Shown: positions 11,891 through 24,086 of the stretch, piece after piece
Position numbering within the stretch: the stretch's first letter is position 1
How the letters are laid out: each line of letters starts with the position of its first letter
Source: Apostichopus japonicus
Taxonomy: Eukaryota; Echinodermata; Holothuroidea; Aspidochirotida; Stichopodidae
Direction of reading: 5' to 3'
Length of the DNA: 64,000 nt
Assembly (NCBI RefSeq): GCF_037975245.1
Contig: NC_092569.1
Coordinates: 29,222,168-29,286,167 of the forward strand
The notes under the pieces: model-generated
Told to the model about the DNA's origin: nothing
Seen by the model: only the letters and a program-made list of their open reading frames with translations
The model's database searches: none
Program-made: the position numbers and the translations under genes

Positions 11891-14237
11891 ACATATGTGG
11901 AAGAGATCGACATATGTTGAATTAAAATTGACATATGCAGGTTTCGTGCTATCCACTTACCAATTTGGCGAAGTAGGTACGGCACATACCCTACGAATTT
12001 GGTGAGGAAGATCAGGCAAATACGATAATAATAATTTGGACATTATTACAATTGTTTTAACTTTGCTATACATTTTGCAAAAATATAACACCCAGGGCAC
12101 AGTCTGGAAACAAATCATTTGCCCACCCCTTCTGTCAGTGAGTACTCTGGACCCACTAGTGTCTTGACCCATCCATGTGACACTTGCTAAAAACTCTGAC
12201 TTTACCTCCAAGACACTTTCTTAACAGTATAGTCCACATGTAAATAGCAAAGTGGTAATTTTAAAATCTGAACTTTCCACATCATCGTTTTTGATTCATA
12301 CAGCATGCCCTATAGCAGCGTGACTTGTAATCTTCATTTGAATAAAACACTTCTCAAAAATCCCTAGCATTTGACTTTATGTACTTTATGCTGTTTTGTC
12401 TGCATTGTAATCAAACATCATGAAGCAACGTGTCATTATTTCATTTTTATATCGATCGCTGCATCTCGGCTGGATTCGCCGTCTTCTTTCCAAGCATCAA
12501 ATTAAAATAGAATGGACGCCACTATTCTCTTTCATTATAAACTGTTGCCTATAAAGTCAAAAATCCATTTCGTTTTTACATATATTGAATCTGTATGATT
12601 TCTTCATTATTACAGCAGCAAATTTCGCAATTATACTATTATAATGAGGCGATGAAGTTGTCATGGCAATTGTCATCAGTTTCAAGATAGACAACCGTCC
12701 AATCACAGCTTGCTCATCGGTCGAACGGCATGGCCAAATGACGCTATGCATTCTATCTCGATTCTTGCATTCTGAAATGATCATTCAAAACAAGATCAAA
12801 ATTAAATTTCAGATTTATTCTGGATATCAAAAAGATTGAAAAATATATATATTTTTAATTCATTGAAGGGATGTTTACTCTCATACAGTATTTGGCATTG
12901 GTACTTAAAGCTTTCAAAGAAGATATCCAGATGATCTCATCTTGTCCCTTTCTTTAAGAATACAAAGTACCATTTTGTTCTGCCTTCAAAGTTAGATCCA
13001 TGAGCCCACAGTGCTGTAGTCTCTATTTCTGTACAATTAATCTATATCAAAATCAATAGTCAAATTATGTGTTATATCTTTCTCTTCACTATCATCATTA
13101 GAATATTCGAACCCATGAAAAAAAAAAAAACAGTAACACTCTTGCCCCCCAATTACGCTCTTTACAAAGCTGCATGATTATGCTAAGTACGTCAATGGTG
13201 GGAGACACTTTTATAAACTCTGTAAAACGGTTCAAAGTTTCAAAGTTCAAAGTACTTTGCACACCTTTTTTTTTGTCTCTGTCATCATTTAGTCCCCAAA
13301 ATACAATTTTGAAGCATAAAAGATTCAATCTGTTAACATTTCACAAAGTAAGCATCCATTCAATCAATTCAAATTCTTCTTGCAAAAGGCTGGCATGTGT
13401 TTACAGAGGCACTGTCCCTTCTTAGATTAACCACAGACTGCATCACATCCAGACACAACTTCAGCTAGACTGTTCGAAATGGAACCGAGCGATTTAAGAA
13501 AAATGGCCAGTTCAACACCAAAGCATTTCAAGCTTTAATGTTCTTTATAAACATCTCAGCATGAAACCCATGGGAGGATGATTAAGGTAGTTGATATTAG
13601 AGAAAATGGAATAGGAATATGGCTGGTAGAATATCAAACTTGATAAATATTTAAAAGTAGAATATTAGCATATCTATCAAATGTGCTCAAATGACACGTA
13701 ATCCTTAATACATTGTGTGCTTGGGCAGGGAACTTCATCTCCATCGCCTCTCTTCACCCAAGTGTATAAATGGGGACTTACGAGGACATTTGTAAATATA
13801 GTTGCGTGCACCTGTTTGTGGCTGCACCCTATGGGAACTCCCTTAGGGGACACGTAGATGTGGTGCACTGTAGTGCACCAGGAAGGATTGCTTGAATTGT
13901 GCACACTTTGGTGTGTGGGTGAGACAAGTAACCAATGAGTTGTGTGAGGAGGCCTTTGGTCTCAAACAAGACTGTAAACCTTTAACTTCATAATTCCTCT
14001 AATCTTTTCCAAGCAAATTTTATAAAGAAGAAACCTTGCAATAATTTAAAGCTCAACAGTATTTTCAATGAGATGCTGCTAAAGGTGCCTTGAGAAGTTT
14101 CAACTATTAAAAAATCATTTCCAGATATGGAGAGAGCTGCAAGCTGGACTGTTCAATGAACTAAACATCAAATTACTGTGTAAAATACTGAATTTTCTAT
14201 GAGAAATTTCAAATACTGCTACCCATAGAACACTTAC
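11891..14237. other. Non-coding, no recognised feature
   Basis: AT-rich sequence with short open frames but no domain motifs. I see no element ends or tandem array here. Confidence 0.35.
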
Positions 14238-14293
14238 CACTACAAGGCCAGCTACTTTAACTGCTGAACGGGCAGGGAAGTTTTTGGGAAAAT
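14238..14293 (-). CDS. Weak candidate exon, phase 1 in and phase 0 out
   Basis: A 56-bp open segment lies between TTTTACAG (acceptor ending 14294) and GTAAGTG (donor at 14237). The only open frame reads FPKNFPARSAVKVAGLVV. Its phase pattern matches 37340-37401, the exon directly before a FReD, but the sequence is not clearly similar. It may be a relic of another tandem FReD-type gene, or chance. Confidence 0.2.
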
Positions 14294-14935
14294 CTGTAAA
14301 ATTTAGGAAAAAAATATGACAATCTTAATATTTCAATTCAAATTTAGTACAAGCTGGTTGTGTTTTTTACAAACATAACAATTGTCGTAATAATTGGCTT
14401 ATAAGGCAATCAATATGTCTACAAGTGTTATAGTCACTTGGTACCAATTCTAAGAGATATTTGAAGAATTCTTGATATGTATATTAATACATCCTGATGT
14501 ACAGTGATCTGCAACAAGCCAACCACTGCCTTGCATAGATATAATGTCACAGATATTACACAACGAACACCAACTATCTGTCATTACGTCACAAATCTAC
14601 TGTATACTATACTAAAGCTATACGAGAACTACACAGCACCACACAACAACATACGATACATACTATCAATCTGCAGCGTTTTTGTTTGTTTTGTTTGTTT
14701 TACGGTCACTAGCTTTGATGAACAGTGTTCTTTTTTCTAGTGTCCATCCATGGGCGTCAACCCAGGGGGGGGGGGGACGGAGGGACACGTCCCCCCACAT
14801 TTCGATGGGTGGGGGACACACTATCAAATGCCCCCCCCCCCACACACACACACACATTTGGAAAAAGAGTAGTGTCGTGGCTCTATTTGGTTAGGGCTTA
14901 CACATCTCAGGACTCATATCATCGAATATCACTCA

Positions 14936-15352
14936 ATGTTGCTGAATGGAGAATTCCACCCAGATCTTGTGAGTTGGTACCCTGAGCTCCCCGACAATTT
15001 TAAGCTTAGTCTGCCTTTCTTTCGAGGCCAGTTCCAGTCGTCGGTTGAAGGGTATAGACAAATATTCAAGTCGATGAATTCAGCGGTACCGGCTATGTTT
15101 GGTGAAGTCGAAGCTCTCTTGCGGTTACTCCTCGTCTCCCCCACCAGTTCGACGGAAGCCGAGAGATCTTTTAGTGCTTTGAGGCGTTTGAAGACATGGC
15201 TACGGAGCACCATGACTCAACAGAGGCTGAACCATGTGATGGTGTGCCATATTCACCGCGAAAGTCTAGCCCAGTTGAAGCCTGAGAAGCTAGCAGACAA
15301 GTTCGTTGGTTTCTTGGATCACAGACGTCGCATCTTCGGGCGATTCCAGTAG
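14936..15352 (+). pseudogene. hAT-family transposase C-terminal fragment
   Basis: A 138-residue open frame ends in TAG at 15350-15352. Residues about 69-104 carry the hAT dimerisation motif (SPTSSTEAERSFSALRRLKT, then WLRSTMTQQRLNHVM), which mediates transposase oligomerisation in this superfamily. Full-length hAT transposases exceed 500 residues; here the BED finger and the RNase-H-like catalytic core are absent because upstream sequence becomes G/C-run-rich repeat (14760-14855). It is an unusually well preserved end, so a full copy probably exists elsewhere in the genome. The stop codon looks natural. Confidence 0.8.
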
Positions 15353-15576
15353 AAAACTAATGCGCTCCGTCATTATCATAAGAGACAGCACTTCATAGCT
15401 AGAGCCCAAGCCTGTACATATTTGTTGTTTAGTTGTAGATGGTGTTTCAAAGACGGTGCCGTTCCCTAATATTGAGGAAATGAAATCGGGAGCATATTCC
15501 GTGGCAGCGCATCCCATGTTACCTTGTTGTTGGGTGATACCGGAGTTTAATCCACAGTGAGAACACTGGGTACATG

Positions 15577-16248
15577 CAGGGACGTCTCTGGAGGGGGGGG
15601 GTGGGGGTGTCTCACCCCAAACTTGGTAAAACTGACGATAGTTGGAAAATTGGAGTGCGACAGTCGGAATTTCCGACTGTCGCACTCTAGTTTATCTAGG
15701 CCTCTTCATTAATCCTGTGATTGTGCATGACCTAAAAATTGAAAAATTTCGGTCAAAATTGACCTTTAATCTGTCATATTTACCACGTTTTCCTTGCTGC
15801 TTTGAGAAATTGTACCACCATACAAAACTTCGTATGATTTTGAATACTCAAAAAAAATGCCTAATAGAACTACCGTCATAAACGTAGGAGCCCAATTTGA
15901 TTTGGAGGAGGGGGGAGGGTTGTAACGACTTGCCCGAAAAATATAACCAACATTTTTGCCCGAATTTATACAAAAATATTTGGTTGGGATGGGGGGGGGG
16001 CTAATAAGTTTGTGAAATGAGTGCCAGTGGGTACAAATGTATCGAAAAAAGTTCAGAACAAAAGTGCAGTCGCGAAAGATTTGGTGTCTGACTGACACTG
16101 ACCGTATCGTTGACGAGTAGCGCGAGGGTGGTGGGGGGGGGGGGCTACAAAGCAGCAGTCGGAATTTCCTGGCTTCAAAACCCATCCAGTTGGAGTTTCC
16201 GCCACTACACCCCCCACCCTCAATCATCAGGCCCTAGCTACGTCCCTG
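15577..16248. mobile_element. Non-autonomous hAT-like element (672 bp)
   Basis: Starts CAGGGACGTCTCTGG and ends AGCTACGTCCCTG, terminal inverted repeats that share CAGGGACGT. It is flanked by GGTACATG (15569-15576) and GGTACACG (16249-16256), an 8-bp target duplication with one mismatch, as expected for hAT. Inside, from about 15878, is a diverged piece of the GGCGTAGGAG family seen at 17321-17800, so it is itself composite. Its right end (CAGCAGTCGGAATTT through CAATCATCAGG) recurs at 24665-24770. Confidence 0.75.
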
Positions 16249-16539
16249 GGTACACGGTGGTTACAAAGTACGCTTCAACCAGAATTCACCTGTTTACCAG
16301 ATCTGCAGATCCACCTAGCAACCGACGTAACTTGCGTGAGGACTCCAACTAACAACCACTGATTTATTTTGATGCCTTCATCACTTTAGCCACCACTCAC
16401 ATGGGACCTATTCTAAGTCTGACGATACATGCGCATGTGTGATTTGTTTGTGGTTTGTCTTGCCATCCTTGTTTCAAATTTCATAGAAATGTATACTCGT
16501 AGACCTAGCAAAACATTTTTTTCCTTACCCCCCGGGTAA

Positions 16540-16690
16540 GGAAAAGATGAGAGAAAAAAAAAAAAAGGGAAAAATAGGGGGGAAAAAAAAAGGAGGAGAG
16601 GAAGGAAGGGAAAAGAAAAAGAAGAAAGCGAGAAAAAAGAGAAAAAGAGGGAGTAGAAGATAAACGCCAAGACCTCGGGAAGAGAAAGAG
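16540..16690. repeat. Polypurine tract
   Basis: About 150 bases almost wholly A and G on the plus strand. The complementary strand encodes a spurious Phe/Ser/Leu-rich frame. Such tracts can form triplex DNA, but no function is indicated. Confidence 0.8.
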
Positions 16691-17049
16691 GAACAGTCAT
16701 AATTACAGCGCTGATCCCTATTATATACACAGGGTAGCCAGTGACAGATCGAGGATTACGGAGGAGACGTGCGCCTCACCCTACCCCTTACACCGACAAC
16801 TCATTTTTGACGTTCCATTTTTCCTCTCTCACTAATGTTTCTATATATATATATACTATATATGGTCTATCATAACGCGTGTGTGTGTATGGACGCCTTA
16901 AACAATTGTACAATTGTGCTATGGAACCAACTGTGGCTGGTCTTGAACTCGACCGAGTCGTCGGGGAACATGACGCATTTCGGGAAGGGGGCGACCGCCC
17001 CCCCCCAAGCAAATTTTCTTTATGATATCGCTAGTAATTTCAAAATAGA

Positions 17050-17190
17050 CAATGATTAGATACTTACAAGGCATGGGAAGTGTCATTTTCAGCGATCTAG
17101 GAGGCATTTTCGGCCAAAATTTTCTTGTACGCTTCGCGCCAGCTCATGGTGGCGCTACGCTTACATAGTTTGCCCACAGGCTTCGCCCCT
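17050..17190. repeat. Dispersed repeat carrying GGTGGCGCT motif
   Basis: Contains AAGTGTCATTTTCAGCGATCT, then TTTTCTTGTACGCTTCGCGC and GGTGGCGCTACGCTTACATAG. Related copies lie at 18340-18440, 19378-19475 and, as a fragment, 23730-23755. No ends with target duplications could be defined. Confidence 0.65.
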
Positions 17191-17320
17191 CCCTTGGCAA
17201 ATTACTCGCTACACGCCTTTTCGGAATTTGTAAAGCAAAGAGCAGATATCACATTATATCAGTGAGCGAAAAAATTCATGTTCAAGGATGAACAGCCTCA
17301 AAACTGTCTATATGTGTAGT

Positions 17321-17800
17321 CAAAGGCGTAAGAGCCCAATTGGATTTGGGGGCTGTAACGACTTGCCCGAAAAATATAACCAAAATTTTTCGCGCCCTTC
17401 GCGCGCGTTTAACATGTTAATGTCAACATCATATAAGCAAGCATCGGTCATTACATCGCATGGTATCGTGTGCCATACGGTCCGTGAAAGATGCGCAGTA
17501 TACCGCCGGATGCTAATGTAAACAACGAAATGTAATATGTAGATGGAGAAAAATCATACAGATCCATTTACGTCAAAACTCTCTTTTACAGTAGTAATGG
17601 CGAATTAGTCGGCCAAGCTTAGAACTTTATTTTAATTACCAAGGAGATAATTTTTAAACTATTCATTTCCTTAAGCTACATCATTGCTATTTATTTTTCT
17701 TTCAGTAGGTGCCCGAAAAATTCTCAGCATATTGCCCGAATTTTCAGGGGGAAAAATTGTTTGGGGGGGGGGGCTGCAGCCCCCGCCTCCTACGCCTATG
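17321..17800. mobile_element. hAT-type MITE with perfect 8-bp target duplication
   Basis: Begins CAAAGGCGTAAGAGCCC and ends CTCCTACGCCTATG, giving imperfect inverted ends of the form CAWAGGCGTARGAG. Identical 8-mers TGTGTAGT flank it (17313-17320 and 17801-17808), the hallmark of hAT integration. At 480 bp with no open frame of note it is non-autonomous. The 367-bp element at 57596-57962 has the same end motif, so both were probably mobilised by one hAT transposase. Confidence 0.85.
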
Positions 17801-17865
17801 TGTGTAGTAATTGGTTTTGAAATATCTGATATCGGAAATATATGCTATTTTTCATTTCCTTCAAC

Positions 17866-18440
17866 CAAGTTTTATAATAGCCGTTATAAGAGGTTTTAAT
17901 ATTTGTACACCAATAAATTTACTGTGTCTGAATTTTCGAAAATTTCCTGACCAACATTCTTCATCATACTTCCCTCTACTAGTGCAATTTTGACCTGTCT
18001 GTTAGGGGTTCAAGGAGGTTTATCTATATTGGTTGTCCATAGATTGAATTTTGTGCAACATTATGGGTATGTTTTGAAGTGATTTTATTCACGAGAAATG
18101 TGAATTTTCAAATTCTGAACAAATAATGGGCTTAAAACCTTGAAAAGTGGGGCTTTCTGATATTGTGGGCCGTGACGTAGAATCACCTACAAAAGCAATG
18201 AATGATCCACAGGACATGCAATGAGGTCGAACATGATGTGTGACTGGTGACAATCTTCAAAAAGGTTCTGGATGGAAAAAAAAAAACTATTGGGAAATAC
18301 TTGGTTCTCAGGCAAAAGTGTACATCTGGTTGGTCATTTTCATGCCCAAGAAGTGCCATTTCCCGTGATCTGGGGCTTATGAAACCAGAAATTTTCTTGT
18401 ACGCGCCACACCAACCGATGGTGGCGCTCCGCTTAGATAG
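17866..18440 (+). repeat. Dispersed repeat, copy 1
   Basis: The first 310 bases, from CACCAATAAATTTACTGTG to TGGGCCGTGACGTAG, match 23803-24056 in the same orientation with indels. The last part (18300-18440) is a copy of the GGTGGCGCTCCGCTTAGATAG repeat. Open frames inside are broken. Confidence 0.7.
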
Positions 18441-19832
18441 TAATTCGCGCCCCCCGGGTTAGAAAATCCTGGATACGCCCCTGTTAAAAGTCATTGGTGG
18501 TTTAACATGCTGGGGTATAACAACTTTTGGCCAAATTTGCGCTAAGCTCACTATATAAACTCGGATCTGGGCTGTGCTGAATTAGTTACTTATTTAAATT
18601 ACTAATAATGGCGTATGAGGAAATGCACCATTTTGTGGTATGACTCCCAGGACGGCAAGGCGAGAAACTCACATGCAGTCTCGGCGGATAGCTTCCTTCG
18701 CCTATATGTCCAATTTGTCGGGCGGCCCGTGAGATGTCTCAAGAAAAAGAAAAAAAATCAATCTATTTTACATCATCACAAAACACGAACTAGCTGCTTA
18801 GAATTTATCTGCACTAATGATACTGTCAGGTAGGTCTATTATCACCGTTAATTGTCAACTAGACTGTATTGACATTATGTTTTTGTGAATACAGATTAGT
18901 ACACACACCTATTGCTTGAACGTCCTTGGAATCAAAGGTTTGAAATCAACAGCAAGTCGTTGGTTAGGTGCGGCCCTGTCAATCTTTCACTCCTAAAATC
19001 TGGCCCATTCATTCAAAAAGGTTGCCCACCCCTGCTATAGGCCTTTATCTGAGGCCCTGGGGTCATTCCTTGACCGACTTGGTGCAATATAATGTGTCCA
19101 TTTCCAACTAAATTTATTCACAGATTGTTAGTTGTCTTGGGTTCGAACAAATGAGGGGTATTCTCCTGAAACATAGGGCAAAATGGGGCTGGGGTTCCAG
19201 TTTGCCGCATCATTTGTAAACTTGCACTGGGTTCTAATGTTCATGTCAATTGGAATCACTAATAAAAGAAAAAATCCACCAAAAATGAAGGCCGCATGAA
19301 CTTTATTGCAGACTTCCTGAGTGATAAATTTGTAATTTTCTCCCGAAATCATACAACTAGATGGCTGATATCCAGCCTGGCAAGTGCCATCTCCAGCGAT
19401 CTGGCAGGTATTAAAATCTGAATTTTTCTTGGTACGCTGCGCGCCAACTGAAGGTGGCGCTCTGCTTAGAAACTTACGGCCGGAATACTCGAATCGATTA
19501 CGTCGCCCCACATTTCAAATCGGATTGACGCCCCCTTATCCATCGTATGTAATATTATGTAATTCTTTGTTCGGACTCCTTTTGTCAGTAAGTTATGTAC
19601 ATAAAAGAAATAAATTGACTTGAATTCAATTGAATCGAGTACATAGTAGACACAACTCAAAGCTCAACATTCAACCTACCGTAGGTCTACAAACTTACAG
19701 TATCGGAGCAGGTGACCTTCGCAGAAGTTCAATTCAAACCAGATGACTCTGATAGTGAGTTGTCAGTATGATGCAGGTGATAAGGATGTTAAGATTACTA
19801 AGAAATGACTAAGTAAGATTAGACAAACTTAC
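18441..19832. other. Non-coding with repeat fragments
   Basis: Holds another GGTGGCGCT-family copy (about 19378-19475) and, ending at 19034, the sequence GGTTGCCCACCCCTG, whose complement CAGGGGTGGGCAACC is a typical hAT terminus. The partner end was not found. The 127-residue minus frame across 19128-19511 is made of repeat sequence. Confidence 0.45.
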
Positions 19833-19901
19833 ACTGTCTGCAGACTTCATTCATTTTGGAAAAGTCATTGAGATCTGTGAGAAACACTGTCACTTTCACC
19901 A
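19833..19901 (-). CDS. Weak candidate exon, phase 1 on both sides
   Basis: A 69-bp segment between CTAG (19903-19902) and GTAAG (19832-19828) on the minus strand. It encodes VKVTVFLTDLNDFSKMNEVC and RQ with no stop. Its length (69) and symmetrical phase match the modular exons of the FReD genes (66, 69, 87 bp), but the sequence is not similar. It could belong to a further, damaged family member. Confidence 0.25.
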
Positions 19902-19952
19902 CTAGGAGAAAAAGGGAAAAGGAACGATTTTTTTTCTCATTTTGCTTGCAAA

Positions 19953-20480
19953 TCAGAGCTTATTCACAAGGTCAAGTTGGTCTATTCTGTGTAACAAATT
20001 GAATGCTTCTTTAGAAACTCCATTCACCATCTCCATAGGACAGCCCTTGGTATCGAAGAACTCTGCCAATGTTGTTAAACGTCGGGAAAATAAATAGTAC
20101 AAAATGTAGGATATTGTCTGCTTGTGACATTAATTTCTTTCAAGACTTAAATAGCTCTACATAATCCAACGGGTTTTCAAAATTTGGGCACATTGGCTCA
20201 ATAATGCTGCAAAATCTCAATAAGTATCTATAACTACTCCTTGAGTACCTAGAACAAAGCAGCTGAGCAAATTTTGTCAGATTTGGATTAATTACATACA
20301 GCAGTTTGTCATTATTCTCTAGGATGTCGGCTGTAAAACTTACAATTGCTACGGTACCAGAAAAGGGGCATTACTCTCAAGCTTTAAAACTTCTCTAAGA
20401 CTACAGCAAGCAATAATATGACAATGTGATTCTGGAAACATTTACATTTTTCAACCAGTTCTTTGCTTCTCTCCAGCTCC
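19953..20480 (-). pseudogene. Unidentified decayed coding sequence
   Basis: Three consecutive stretches on the minus strand look protein-like but sit in different frames. At 20480-20365 one reads VQLHPELERSKELVEKCKCF; at 20350-20140, ILENNDKLLYVINPNLTKFA and on to PNFENPLDYVELFKS; at 20136-19953, LAEFFDTKGCPMEMVNGVSK and on to LDLVNKL before a stop. Composition is that of a soluble helical protein. I do not recognise the family. Frame changes and stops indicate a pseudogene, or exons whose boundaries I missed. Confidence 0.4.
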
Positions 20481-21289
20481 GGGTGTAACTGCACAAGTTG
20501 TTATACTTATTAGTTATTCAGGTCAAAAAATAAAACACTTTCATTCTTAGACAACTTAACTTTAAAGTTAGTACCCTAATGACAATTTGCTCCGTACACA
20601 TAACTTTGTGAATCGGTTTCCTTCATATCAACTTTCACAGGCATGACTTAACTTCTGCCACCGTTGTTGATAGAGCAGAATTCTAATCTACCAGTTGTAC
20701 ATGCACAAACAACAACAATTAACTCTCTCGGCAATTAAATTATCGTAAATCTTGGTTCCTTTTTTGTGCAAGACCAATTTGTTTTGAAAGTTTGAATATT
20801 AGGCACTGGCCTTCATTGCTGGAATCTTACAAATTCTTCTTTAGTCAAACAGGCTTCTCAAATTTATGTAAGTTTATTGTGTATAACAAATTAATAGCAT
20901 TAATTAATTTAATACAGAGAGTCATGCAGTGAGCCTGTACTGTGCACTTACTTGCCTAGTCTCAGCTTCAATGCCTCCTGGTACTAAATTGAAGTTATTG
21001 TCAGGATCCAATCCCAACTGTCCAGAAAGATATGCTGTCTTTCCATCAATCACGACTGGGCTACATTTTTATTCAAATACAAAAATAAAACATGTTTTAT
21101 GCTTCAAACTTAAAGGGGATTATTTGCATTTTGATTTGCCAACATGGATGGCAAGAGACTCGTGCAACAGTTTAGGCTAAACTTATAAACTTGTAAACTA
21201 GATAATCAGAATTACCTTAAAAAAATCAAACAAATACCCCTACTCAAGCAGGTAACCATAGTAACGAAGAAATACAGATATTTCCTGAG

Positions 21290-21340
<51 letters not shown>

Positions 21341-23564
21341 GTGTTCCGAAAGTGCGTTCCGCCCCTCCCCATATTTTTATTAGAGATGTTTAAAGCTACA
21401 CTAACACCATGCATTGCTTTATATAGGCTACATATATATGTATAGATGTAGTAATGTCAGTTTATTTGTTTTCCCTTTCTTCCGCTATTCCCTAGCAAGT
21501 CCCCCTCTTCGTTTCCACGCCACTGTTGTTTCCCTTAGGCGCCATATTGTTATGCTTTGAGGTTTGTGTTCTTATTCAATTCACCACGTGTGCCTTGTGT
21601 GTCCGTACAAGAAAAGTTAATTACTCACTGAGTTCGTTACAGTGTGTGCTCCCTAGGCTATTCGTTCCGAGTATCACAGATGGTTGGAAATTGAGGGGGC
21701 CATTGTAGTATGGCTGAGATGCTGAAGGGAAGATAGGTGGTGGAGCCTTTTCTTAGTTTTAAAAATTCCAGTTTCTCCATCAACTGTAGCCTAAAACCCT
21801 TGATAGACTATTTGCTTGTCATATCATTGTCCCTTAGGGAAACTATTTACACATTGTAATTACTTAAAATCTGTTCATTTTTGTCAATAGGGACCCAAGT
21901 ATTGACAGATAGGTATTGAAATGAGGTTTTGATTTTTATATAAAAAAAATATAATTAAGCTAATTAGATATGCAAATATGTAAATGAGGTTATGATACAA
22001 ACAATGTACTTTTTTTGCCCATTTGAAATTATTTTGATGAAATTTGCTGGACTTTTGATAGTTTGATGAGTTCAAGACATGTTATTTCATAAGTAAAATA
22101 TAATTTGATGTTTGAATGTGAGGAATATGACTGATTTCCCCCCTCCAAACAAATACATTGGTAGCCACGCGTAACGGTAAGTCTATATTATATACCAATT
22201 GCGCTACATACACAATACATAGTACATACAGTGTGCAACTATGCGGCTTACCGTATCAGAATTTCAGAATTTCATCGTCAGAATCTTCTTCTCCAACGGC
22301 TGGATGGTCAAATTGCCCATAAAAAGAAGGTCTAACGCCTCTTAGAAGTATTTAGCCATGATAATATGTGCTAAATAGTTACCGTTTCAAATACGTGAGT
22401 GATTGCATTGACCCTAACGACGCCAAGCATATCAATTGTGGTTAACCGAAATTCTATACCGTAGAAATGCTCGAGTTGAATTGCTAGGGATTACTCACAA
22501 AGTGAAGGCGCTATTGCTAAATCGTTTTTATGTAGACAGGCGTTTCAGTGTGGCGCTTCTGGAGAGCTAAAAATCTACTCTGTAGGGTGAGGCATTCTGG
22601 AGAAACATTTTGGCAATCTGACAGTGTTTTGGCCTAAACTTAGACCAAAAAATGTCATTTTTGACATATTTTCCCCAATTATAGAGCCATCTCTCTACAT
22701 ATGCCTGTGAGACTCCTGACTTGATTCCTCGTATGTATTAGCTAGTTGTATAAGATAGGGTCAGTTGACTTGACATTTTTCACTGTTCTCCACATTTTTT
22801 TGAAAAAAATGTCAAAACGACCGTTTTTTTTAATGTAAACAAATCTTTGAAGACAAAAAAAAAGTCCATGTGACCCCCTCGGAAAAAGGTTGTTTATTGA
22901 TGCAGGCTGTCTTACGTGCAAAATAAAGCTATAGGAAGCTCCCTAGTGTATTCCTATCTCGAGTAATGATTTTCTAAACACATGGGGTTTTGAATGTTCG
23001 AATTTGTACAGTCGGGCTGGAAGGAGTGGTCGAAGATCATTACGTAATTTCACACAAGTGGTATTCTTACCAGGTCTTACACACTGCATGGCGTTAGTTC
23101 ATTTGTTTATCAGGTTTGAGAATTTGAAAACATAATTACAGTGTAGTGATATTATAATTATTATATATAAATATAATATATATATAATTATAATATATAA
23201 ATATAATATACCTCTATATAATCACCGATCGCCATTCTGGTTTTCTTCTTTTGCGTCAACATTTTCAGATATTCTTTCATAGATGAATTCTTAATAATTA
23301 TTTACTTTGAAACAATCAGGGGCACACAAGGCACGTGCCCCGTTGTTTTGTGAATAACCTCAACCTCTTGGCTAATTACATGCGTAGCATTTATGTTACC
23401 TTTCTAGGGGGAATCGTGATACACACCTGACGATGGGCACACAGCCTCAGTCTCTATACAAGGGGCTGGGGTTAAGAGCGAATTAGTCGGTTCGGTTTTG
23501 GGTTTTTCTTGTCCAGGTTCTTTCCTTGGTGACTTTTCTTAAAAAGGACCTCAAACATGCCCTC

Positions 23565-23604
<40 letters not shown>

Positions 23605-23730
23605 GTCTATAATTTTTTTTATAGTCTATAATTTATATTTTTTTATAGTCTATAATTTTTTTTTTTCTGGGAGAGGGCCCCAGACCCATCGTATACAAAA
23701 GTCTCCTTGGGTTATTTGTGATATTTTTGG
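20481..23730. other. Non-coding, AT-rich
   Basis: Contains a 44-bp (AT)n run at 21295-21338, another (AT)n run at about 23569-23600, AT-rich imperfect palindromes at 23150-23215, and a triplicated ATAGTCTATAATTTTT motif at 23602-23660. No gene was seen. Confidence 0.45.
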
Positions 23731-24056
23731 GTCGCGCTCCGCTTAGATAGTATCCGAGAACAGACGCGCGTCCCCACCATTATCCAAGACTTATCTGCGT
23801 CCATGCACCAATAAATTAACTGTGTCTGAATCTTCGAAATTTCCCTGACCAACATTCCTAACATACTTCCCTCTTCTCGTACAATCTTGACCGGTCTGTC
23901 AGGGGTTGAAGGAGTTTTTTTCTGTATTGGTTGTCCATAGATGAAGTTTTGAAGTGAATATATTTCACGAGAAATGTGAATTTTCAATTCTGAACTAATA
24001 ATGGGCTTAAAACCTTGAAAAGTGTGGCTGACGGGTATTGTGGGCCGCGACGTATA
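23731..24056 (+). repeat. Dispersed repeat, copy 2
   Basis: Matches 17866-18176 from CACCAATAAATTAACTGTG to TGGGCCGCGACGTA, preceded by a short GCGCTCCGCTTAGATAG piece. The order of the two modules is reversed relative to the first copy, so they are independent families or a rearranged one. Confidence 0.7.
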
Positions 24057-24086
24057 TGGCAAGCCATGTGGGACAAACACCGCATA

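Noticed and set aside
16413-16730. Phe/Ser/Leu-rich membrane-like protein on the minus strand
   Set aside because: Translation of a polypurine tract.
19128-19511. 127-residue minus-strand frame with a hydrophobic stretch
   Set aside because: Its N-terminal part lies in the GGTGGCGCT dispersed repeat; other copies of that repeat are not open in this frame.
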